Source: Actinomycetes bacterium (lineage in GTDB: Bacteria > Actinomycetota > Actinomycetes > Actinomycetales > Microbacteriaceae). From it: 5,483 nt of DNA. A program made the position numbers and the translations under genes. Below the pieces are notes generated by a model. That model ran no database searches. It saw only the letters and a list, made by a program, of their open reading frames with translations, and was not told where the DNA came from. Positions 1 to 4,691 of the stretch are shown piece by piece; within the stretch, counting starts at the first letter, position 1, and every line of letters starts with the position of its first letter. The stretch covers positions 1-5,483 of the forward strand of contig JAEYUT010000259.1 in assembly GCA_023432305.1 (NCBI GenBank), written 5' to 3'.

Positions 1-416
1 GCCCGCTGCAGCTCCGGCAGCAGCTCTCTGCTGATCGACAGGGCGGGCACCGGCCCGACGCCATCGAGCGTGCGCATCGTGCGGGCGAGGCCCTGCGGGT
101 CGCTGAAGTAGAGGGCGCGTGCGAGCGGGGTCTCGTAGATCGCGCTGAGCGAGTACCCGTAGATGCGCGACGGCAGGCCGCCCCGCGGATCGCGTTCGAT
201 GTTGTCGACGACGACGTGGGCGAGGGAGGCGGTCATCCGAGCGAGGACGCTCCCCAGCAGCTGCTCGAACAGCGGGTAGGTGGCGCGGATGCTGTCGCGG
301 CCCACGCCGAGACGCTCGGAGATCGTCCCGTAGCCGAGAGCATCGAGGCCGTCGCCGATCACGATCGCCTCCGCCGCATCGAGGATGCGGGGAGCCAGGG
401 GTGTGGTGGAGTCCAT
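1..416 (-). CDS. TetR-like transcriptional regulator (3' end cut by window edge)
   Basis: The reading frame opens with ATG at 414-416 and stays open to the left edge, giving the first 138 residues; the C-terminus lies outside the window. Residues 8-30 (APRILDAAEAIVIGDGLDAL onward) look like helix 1 of a TetR DNA-binding domain, and residues 31-50 (TISERLGVGRDSIRATYPLF) fit the helix-turn-helix. This is followed by EQLLGSVLARM, the usual start of helix 4. The rest is helical and would belong to the ligand-binding and dimerisation domain. The Phe and Lys of the common YxYFxxKexL signature are not kept (Tyr47 and Phe50 stand in those places), so the match is to the fold more than to a subgroup. 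Such proteins usually repress nearby genes upon dimer binding; the ligand and targets cannot be told. It lies downstream of the aminotransferase on the same strand, 81 bp away, so co-transcription is possible, though a candidate promoter and a hairpin sit in the gap. Confidence 0.8.
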   Translation of the reverse strand, partial: MDSTTPLAPRILDAAEAIVIGDGLDALGYGTISERLGVGRDSIRATYPLFEQLLGSVLARMTASLAHVVVDNIERDPRGGLPSRIYGYSLSAIYETPLARALYFSDPQGLARTMRTLDGVGPVPALSISRELLPELQR

Positions 417-447
417 GGTTCCGTTCCGGTATTCGGTCTTCCGCACC

Positions 448-453
448 AGGCTA
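448..453 (-). promoter_or_regulatory. Candidate -10 element for the TetR-like gene
   Basis: On the minus strand the hexamer TAGCCT (453 to 448) fits the TANNNT pattern of actinobacterial housekeeping promoters. It would start a transcript near 441 and leave a leader of about 25 nt before the ATG at 416. I see no good -35 hexamer at the expected distance, and the leader holds only a weak purine-rich stretch (GGAACGG) as a ribosome binding site. Weak call from sequence alone. Confidence 0.3.
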
Positions 454-478
454 GGGCTGACGAGGACCTCACACCGCG

Positions 479-491
479 CCCCCTTCGGGGG
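479..491 (-). terminator. Short GC hairpin after the aminotransferase stop
   Basis: Five C (479-483) face five G (487-491) across a three-base loop, starting 7 bp past the TGA stop of the aminotransferase gene (498-500). On the minus strand it reads CCCCCGAAGGGGG. No T-run follows it, so if it ends transcription it is an attenuated type common in GC-rich bacteria; it may only stabilise the 3' end of the mRNA. Confidence 0.35.
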
Positions 492-497
492 ACGACT

Positions 498-1700
498 TCA
501 CATGGTGTCGCGCAGCCCTCCGAGACGCTCGGCCGCCTCCCTCAGCACCTCGACGCGCTTGCAGAACGCGAAGCGCACGAGGGACCGGTACGGCCCACGG
601 CGATCCGGGTGCACGAACGCCGTGAGCGGGATGCCCACCACACCCGCCAGGTGAGGGAGCTGACGGCAGAACGCATCCGCATCCTCGACACCGAGCGGTG
701 CGGCGTCGGCGACGACGAAGTACGAGCCCTGCGGCCTGCTCACAGCGAATCCGGCATCGCGCAGGCCCGCGGAGAGGACGTCGCGCTTCATCTGGAGGGT
801 CGCGGCGGCATCCGCGAAATACGAGTCGGGCAGGTCCAGGCCCACCGCGATCGCGGGCTGGAACGGCCCACCGCTGACATAGGTGAGGAACTGCTTGACG
901 GCGAGGATCGCGTCGCGCAGCTCTCGCGCGGCGGTGACCCATCCGATCTTCCACCCGGTGGTGGAGAAGGTCTTGCCGGCACTCGAGATCGAGACGACAC
1001 GGCCGTGCGCACCCGGGCGCGTCGCCGCCGGCACGTGGGTCATCCCGTCGAAGAGCAGGTGCTCGTACACCTCGTCTGTCACCACGATCGCGTCGTGGCG
1101 GTGGGCGAGCTCGATCGCGAGGTCGAGGAACGACGGATCGAGAACGGAGCCCGTCGGGTTGTGCGGTGTGTTGAGCAGGATGACCGCCGTGCGGTCGTTC
1201 ACGGCAGCGCGCAGGGCATCGGGATCGGGCTGGAAGTGCGGGCCCTCCAGCGGAACGGCAACATGGCGTCCGCCCGCGAGGGCGATGGCGGCCACGTACG
1301 AGTCGTAGGCGGGCTCGAGCGTGACGACCTCGTCGCCCGCGTCGACGAAGGCGAGAAGTGTCGCGGTGAGCGCCTCGGTGGCACCGGCCGTCACGAGCAC
1401 CTCGGTGTCGGGGTCGACCTCGAGGCCGCGGAAGCGCTTCTGGTGGCGCGAGATCGCCTCCCGCAGCACCGGCATCCCGAGTCCCGGCGGGTACTGGTTC
1501 ACGCCGGACGCGATCGCCTCGCGCGCAGCCTCGAGCACCTGCGCGGGGCCGTCCTCGTCGGGGAAGCCCTGACCGAGGTTGAGTGCGCCGGTCGCGGAGG
1601 CGAGAGCCGACATCTCGGCGAAGATCGTGGGTCGGGCGGAACCGTCAGCGTCGACGAGCAGGGCGCCGCGCGCGACGCGCATCCAGGGTCGTTCGGTCAC
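498..1700 (-). CDS. PLP-dependent class I/II aminotransferase, DapC/kynurenine-aminotransferase type
   Basis: This is a fold-type I aminotransferase that would swap an amino group between an amino acid and a 2-oxo acid in the cytosol using pyridoxal phosphate. Numbered from the farthest upstream GTG (1709; 403 residues), visible landmarks are the N-terminal PTIFAEM and NLGQGFPDEDGP (44-55), NQYPPG (71-76), GATEA (109-113) for cofactor phosphate contact, HNPTG (183-187), TDEVYEHL (211-218) with the Asp that holds the pyridine nitrogen, SSAGKTFSTTGWKIGW (242-257) with Lys246 as the Schiff-base lysine, and Arg379 in LVRFAFCKR for the substrate carboxylate. All key residues are present and the length is normal. 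From memory, the N-terminal block closely resembles mycobacterial N-succinyldiaminopimelate aminotransferase (DapC), but related enzymes act on kynurenine, methionine or glutamine, so the substrate is not settled. Start choice: GTG at 1698-1700 would begin VTERPWMRVARG, and a candidate -10 places the transcript start right there (leaderless). GTG at 1709 lies inside that -10; ATG at 1682 has no ribosome binding site. Confidence 0.93.
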   Translation of the reverse strand: MTERPWMRVARGALLVDADGSARPTIFAEMSALASATGALNLGQGFPDEDGPAQVLEAAREAIASGVNQYPPGLGMPVLREAISRHQKRFRGLEVDPDTEVLVTAGATEALTATLLAFVDAGDEVVTLEPAYDSYVAAIALAGGRHVAVPLEGPHFQPDPDALRAAVNDRTAVILLNTPHNPTGSVLDPSFLDLAIELAHRHDAIVVTDEVYEHLLFDGMTHVPAATRPGAHGRVVSISSAGKTFSTTGWKIGWVTAARELRDAILAVKQFLTYVSGGPFQPAIAVGLDLPDSYFADAAATLQMKRDVLSAGLRDAGFAVSRPQGSYFVVADAAPLGVEDADAFCRQLPHLAGVVGIPLTAFVHPDRRGPYRSLVRFAFCKRVEVLREAAERLGGLRDTM

Positions 1701-1707
1701 TCGGCCC

Positions 1708-1738
1708 ACGCTATCCGACGCCGCTTGGGGGCGGCCAA
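1708..1738 (-). promoter_or_regulatory. Candidate promoter of the aminotransferase gene (leaderless start)
   Basis: On the minus strand TTGGCC (1738 to 1733) could be a -35 and TAGCGT (1713 to 1708) a -10, with a 19-bp spacer, which is long. The first transcribed base would fall at about 1700-1701, directly at the GTG codon at 1698-1700. There is no Shine-Dalgarno sequence before any of the three possible starts, which agrees with a leaderless mRNA, a common arrangement in actinobacteria. Inferred from pattern only. Confidence 0.35.
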
Positions 1739-1739
1739 G
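1724..1739. promoter_or_regulatory. Inverted repeat CTTGG-N6-CCAAG in the divergent promoter region
   Basis: A perfect 5-bp inverted repeat (CTTGG at 1724-1728, CCAAG at 1735-1739) with a six-base GC centre lies between the divergently transcribed aminotransferase and HtrA-type protease genes. It covers the candidate -35 of the minus-strand gene and abuts the candidate -10 of the plus-strand gene, so a protein bound here could affect both. It could be an operator half-site pair or chance symmetry in GC-rich DNA; no known regulator's site is recognised. Confidence 0.3.
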
Positions 1740-1745
1740 TAGGCT
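1740..1745 (+). promoter_or_regulatory. Candidate -10 element for the HtrA-type protease gene
   Basis: TAGGCT fits the TANNNT pattern and matches the hexamer upstream of the glycosyltransferase gene. It would give a transcript start near 1752 and a leader of about 60 nt. No clear -35 is seen upstream, and no stress-sigma motif (GGAAC with a paired GTT) was recognised in 1710-1812, although homologous proteases are often under envelope-stress control. Confidence 0.3.
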
Positions 1746-1800
1746 CCCAGTGCCGCCTTACGGTTCGTTCAGCTTCCGGGTGGACCATTGCGATGCTTGG

Positions 1801-1807
1801 AAAGGAG
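1801..1807 (+). promoter_or_regulatory. Ribosome binding site AAAGGAG that fixes the HtrA start
   Basis: AAAGGAG ends 5 nt before the ATG at 1813. It is the only strong Shine-Dalgarno sequence near the 5' end of this frame and rules in 1813 over upstream in-frame ATG codons, the first at 1579, which lie within the divergent aminotransferase gene. Confidence 0.85.
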
Positions 1808-1812
1808 CACCG

Positions 1813-3489
1813 ATGTCCGAGACACCGACGAACCCCACTTCCGAACCCGTCGAGTCGCCTGATTCCGGCTCCGGCTCCGGCTCGGCGCGGGCCGCCGAGC
1901 CGTCGGTCGAGTCCACGGCCTCGGCTCCGGACACCCCGCAGGCGCCTGGCGCGTCTGCCCCGCCCGTAGTTCCGGCACCTGCCGCGGCGTCCTCCAGCCC
2001 CAGCGCGCCCGCTCCTGGTGCCTCGACTCCTCCCGTGGCGACTCCGGGGGCGACCGCGCCTGCGGCCGCCACGTCGCCGACCGCCGCACCCGCAGGCGCT
2101 CCGGCGCAGGCCGCGCCGGCACCCACAGGTGTCCCGTCGCAGGCCGCAGCCGCGCCATCGCCGGGTCCGCAGCCCGCGACTGCCCCCGCCTCCCACGAGC
2201 AGCCGCGCCCGTACTCCGCCGGCCAGCCGCAGCAGACCGCGGCAGGTCCCACCGCCGCCACCGCTGAGCACGCCCCTCGGACCGAGCGCACGCAGCGCGG
2301 CGTCGGGGTGCCGCTTGTGGCGACAGCTCTCGTCGCGGCGCTCATCGGCGGAGGCGCCGGAGCCGGGGTCGCCGCCTGGGCGATCAGCTCCCAGAACGAT
2401 GGTCGGTCGGGAACGACGGTGTCGGATCCGCAGACCATCACCATCAAGAACCCCGACGAGGCGGAGCTCGTCACCGCGGTGGCAGCGAAGGCCGCCCCGT
2501 CGGTGGTCACGATCAACGTGAGCTCCAACGACAGCGCAGGCTCCGGTTCGGGAGTGATCCTGAGCAAGGACGGCTACATCCTCACCAACAACCACGTCGT
2601 CACGCTCGACGGCGCCTCGAGCACCCCCGAGGTGCAGGTCACCACGTTCGACGGGCGCATCTACAGCGCCGAGATCGTCGGGCTCGATCCCATCGTCGAT
2701 CTCGCGGTGCTCAAGGTGGAGGACCCCGAGGGACTCACGCCGATCGAGTGGGGCGACTCCGACGACCTCAGCGTGGGCGATCGCGTGATCGCCATCGGCG
2801 CGCCGCTCGGCCTCGCCAACACCGTCACCGACGGAATCGTCAGCGCGCTCGAGCGCAGCATCCAGGTGGCGTCGTCGGCGGTCCCCGAGGATCAGAGCGA
2901 CGCGCCCGAGGATGACAACGGCCAGCCCGGCCCGTTCGACTTCTGGAACTTCGACGGCCGCGACACCCAGCAGAGCCAGCCGAGCGCCTCGATCTCCATC
3001 CCCGTGATCCAGACCGACGCGGCCATCAACCCCGGCAACTCGGGTGGAGCGCTCGTCGACGATGAGGGCCGACTCGTGGGAATCAACGTCGCGATCGCCT
3101 CGACCGGCGGTTTCAGCTCCGGCCAGAGCGGATCGATCGGCGTCGGCTTCGCGATCCCGTCGTCGCTCGCCAAGCGCGTCGCGGAGGAGCTCATCGATGC
3201 CGGAAAGGCGACGCACGGCCTGCTCGGCGCGAGCGTCACCACCGCCACCGCACAGGACTCGGATGTGGTGGGAGCGGTCATCCAGGAGGTTGTCGGCGAC
3301 GGCGCGGCCGAGGCTGCGGGCCTGCAGGCCGGCGACGTCGTGACCGAGTTCAACGGCAAGCCGATCACCAGCTCGGTGGACCTCACCGCGCAGGTGCGAG
3401 CACTCGCCGCAGGTGACTCGGCTGAGCTCGTCTTCGTGCGCGACGGCAAGCGGTCCACGGTCGACGTGACCCTCGGCGAGCTTCCCTGA
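1813..3489 (+). CDS. Membrane-anchored HtrA/DegP-like serine protease (S1C) with PDZ domain
   Basis: The 558-residue product is an envelope protein-quality-control protease. Residues 1-160 form a low-complexity, Pro/Ala/Thr/Ser-rich tail without a signal peptide, predicted cytosolic. Residues 165-191 (GVPLVATALVAALIGGGAGAGVAAWAI) are one membrane span, placing the rest outside. The trypsin-like domain (about 213-465) carries the full catalytic triad: His261 in ILTNNHVV, Asp296 in VDLAVLKVE, and Ser410 in GNSGGALV; GIGVGFAIP-type sequence closes it (SIGVGFAIPSS, 441-451). A single PDZ domain fills about 468-558 (GLLGASV, AAGLQAGDVVTEFNGKPI, FVRDGK) and would bind exposed C-termini of misfolded substrates. 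The segment between GIVSALER and VIQTDAAINPGNSGG is about 40 residues longer than in E. coli DegP. The gene is divergent from the aminotransferase gene and followed by a strong hairpin, so it is probably transcribed alone. The architecture matches actinobacterial HtrA/PepD-like proteases; which paralogue it is cannot be decided here. Confidence 0.95.
   Translation: MSETPTNPTSEPVESPDSGSGSGSARAAEPSVESTASAPDTPQAPGASAPPVVPAPAAASSSPSAPAPGASTPPVATPGATAPAAATSPTAAPAGAPAQAAPAPTGVPSQAAAAPSPGPQPATAPASHEQPRPYSAGQPQQTAAGPTAATAEHAPRTERTQRGVGVPLVATALVAALIGGGAGAGVAAWAISSQNDGRSGTTVSDPQTITIKNPDEAELVTAVAAKAAPSVVTINVSSNDSAGSGSGVILSKDGYILTNNHVVTLDGASSTPEVQVTTFDGRIYSAEIVGLDPIVDLAVLKVEDPEGLTPIEWGDSDDLSVGDRVIAIGAPLGLANTVTDGIVSALERSIQVASSAVPEDQSDAPEDDNGQPGPFDFWNFDGRDTQQSQPSASISIPVIQTDAAINPGNSGGALVDDEGRLVGINVAIASTGGFSSGQSGSIGVGFAIPSSLAKRVAEELIDAGKATHGLLGASVTTATAQDSDVVGAVIQEVVGDGAAEAAGLQAGDVVTEFNGKPITSSVDLTAQVRALAAGDSAELVFVRDGKRSTVDVTLGELP
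1865..1882 (+). repeat. Three tandem copies of CCGGCT in the HtrA N-terminal tail
   Basis: The hexamer CCGGCT occurs three times head to tail, encoding part of the run SGSGSGS (residues 18-24). Because the unit is six bases, copy-number change would keep the reading frame and only alter the length of the disordered tail. Confidence 0.7.
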
Positions 3490-3506
3490 TCCGCTGATCC
3501 TCCCTG

Positions 3507-3540
3507 TCGGGGCGGCCGCGCGCAGCGCGAGCCGCCCCGA
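3507..3540 (+). terminator. Strong GC-rich hairpin after the HtrA-type protease gene
   Basis: TCGGGGCGGC (3507-3516) pairs perfectly with GCCGCCCCGA (3531-3540), a 10-bp stem with a 14-base loop that can itself form a few GC pairs. It starts 18 nt after the TGA stop (3487-3489). Only TCTC follows, not a T-run, as is usual for actinobacterial terminators. It separates the protease gene from the glycosyltransferase gene. Confidence 0.75.
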
Positions 3541-3586
3541 TCTCATGTGGCGCGGCGCGCGACTCCACGGACCCGGATTCGCCCGT

Positions 3587-3595
3587 TGCTAGGCT
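3587..3595 (+). promoter_or_regulatory. Candidate extended -10 promoter for the glycosyltransferase gene
   Basis: TGC followed by TAGGCT (3590-3595) forms an extended -10 (TGn-TANNNT), which can work without a good -35; none is seen around 3566-3572. Transcription would start near 3602, leaving a leader of about 31 nt that includes the ribosome binding site. The position just after a strong hairpin supports an independent transcription unit. Confidence 0.4.
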
Positions 3596-3623
3596 CGATC
3601 GAACCGCCGATCGCGCGGAGACC

Positions 3624-3628
3624 GGAGG
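3624..3628 (+). promoter_or_regulatory. Ribosome binding site GGAGG of the glycosyltransferase gene
   Basis: GGAGG ends 4 nt before the ATG at 3633. A second ATG at 3629-3631 is out of frame and too close to the site, so 3633 is the start. Confidence 0.8.
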
Positions 3629-3632
3629 ATGT

Positions 3633-4679
3633 ATGGCCGACGCTCCCCAGGAGCTCTCGGGGGTCTCCTACGTGATGCCCGTGCTCAACGAGGTCGGGTA
3701 CATCGCGGATGCCGTTCGCTCGGTTCTCGATCAGCGCTACGACGGTCCGGTCGAGGTGATCCTCGCGCTCGGTCCGTCGACTGACGGCACCGGACAGGTG
3801 GTCGAGGGCCTCATCGCCGCGGATCCGCGCATCCGGGTGGTGGAGAACCCCGGCATGGACATCCCGATCGGGCTGAACCTCGCGATCGCAGCAGCGCGAT
3901 ATCCGGTGATCGTGCGCGTGGACGCCCACACCGAGCTCGCGCCCGACTACACCGCGCGCGGTGTGGAGGTGCTCGAGCGCACGGGCGCCGCGAGCGTCGG
4001 TGGTGTGATGCGCGCGGATGGACGCCCCGGTGTGCAGATCGCGATCGCGCGCGCCTACAACAGCCGGTTCGGGCTCGGCGGAGGCACCTACCACCTCGAG
4101 GATGCGAGCGCGGGACCCGCAGAATCGGCGTACCTCGGCATCATGGACGCGCGGGTGCTGCGCGATGTCGGCGGCTACGACGAGACCGTGCGGCGCGGCG
4201 AGGACTGGGAGCTGAACTTCCGGCTGCGCGAGCGCGGGCACCTGGTGTGGTTCGATCCGTCGCTGCATGTTCGCTACTGGCCGCGCTCCACCTGGGGTGC
4301 CCTCTCTCGCCAGTTCTGGGCCACGGGCATCTGGCGCGGCGAGCTCGTGCGACGCCTGGGGCTGCGCAACTCGGCCCGCTATTTCGCGCCGCCGCTGTTC
4401 GTCATCGGGTTGGCGCTGTGCGTGGTTCTCGCGCCTTTCCTGCTCACGGGCCTCATCTCCGGTCCGAGCGCGTCGCTTCTGTCGCTCGTCTATCTCGGGC
4501 CGCTTGCCTACGCGGGGCTGCTCGTGGTGGCCGCGATACGCTCGCAGGGCTCGCTCGTCGACCGACTGCGCTTCATGTACGCGATCTTCGTGATGCACGT
4601 GAGCTGGGGGAGCGGCTTCCTCGTCGGAGTGACACGCGGCGGCGGCAACGCCGTCGACACATCACGCACCGAATCCTGA
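3633..4679 (+). CDS. Family-2 glycosyltransferase, ExoA-like, with C-terminal membrane segments
   Basis: The 348-residue product should transfer a sugar from a nucleotide-sugar donor to a lipid-linked or polymer acceptor at the inner face of the membrane. The GT-A domain begins at once with VSYVMPVLNE (11-20), then GPSTDGT (47-53) and RVDAHTEL (95-102); Asp97 and His99 form a DxH in place of the common DxD metal site, as in ExoA-type enzymes of exopolysaccharide synthesis. GYDETVRRGEDWELNFRLR (181-199) holds the likely catalytic ED pair (Glu190, Asp191), and RQFWATGIWR (226-235) resembles the acceptor-side QxxRW-like motif. Three hydrophobic stretches follow (about 251-275, 281-302 and 314-333) and anchor the protein. 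Length and order fit the family. It lies alone between the protease hairpin and a convergent glycerophosphotransferase-type gene. A role in capsule, exopolysaccharide or wall-glycopolymer synthesis is inferred; donor and acceptor are unknown. Confidence 0.92.
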   Translation: MADAPQELSGVSYVMPVLNEVGYIADAVRSVLDQRYDGPVEVILALGPSTDGTGQVVEGLIAADPRIRVVENPGMDIPIGLNLAIAAARYPVIVRVDAHTELAPDYTARGVEVLERTGAASVGGVMRADGRPGVQIAIARAYNSRFGLGGGTYHLEDASAGPAESAYLGIMDARVLRDVGGYDETVRRGEDWELNFRLRERGHLVWFDPSLHVRYWPRSTWGALSRQFWATGIWRGELVRRLGLRNSARYFAPPLFVIGLALCVVLAPFLLTGLISGPSASLLSLVYLGPLAYAGLLVVAAIRSQGSLVDRLRFMYAIFVMHVSWGSGFLVGVTRGGGNAVDTSRTES

Positions 4680-4691
4680 CGCGGCCGGCGA

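Noticed and set aside
216..1742. 508-codon open frame on the plus strand opposite the aminotransferase gene
   Set aside because: Its translation is rich in Arg, Gly, His and Glu with no domain, it is antisense to a gene with every catalytic motif intact, and it has no ribosome binding site; long antisense frames are expected in GC-rich coding DNA.
1579..1812. Upstream extension of the HtrA reading frame by 78 residues
   Set aside because: The extension lies mostly within the divergent aminotransferase gene and has no homologous-looking sequence, while ATG 1813 has a strong AAAGGAG site at the right distance.
1900..2290. Possible minisatellite or CRISPR-like repeat structure in the Pro/Ala-rich coding stretch
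   Set aside because: The recurring GCCGC, CCGGC and CCCGC words are irregular in spacing and sequence and reflect Pro/Ala codons; there are no constant repeats with unique spacers.
1711..3546. 611-codon open frame on the minus strand opposite the HtrA-type protease gene
   Set aside because: It is Arg/Gly/Asp-rich low-complexity sequence mirroring the protease codons, without a recognisable domain; a shadow of the real gene.
3543..4598. 351-codon open frame on the minus strand opposite the glycosyltransferase gene
   Set aside because: Composition dominated by Arg, His, Glu and Ala with no motif, and the opposite strand carries a complete glycosyltransferase; a codon-bias shadow.
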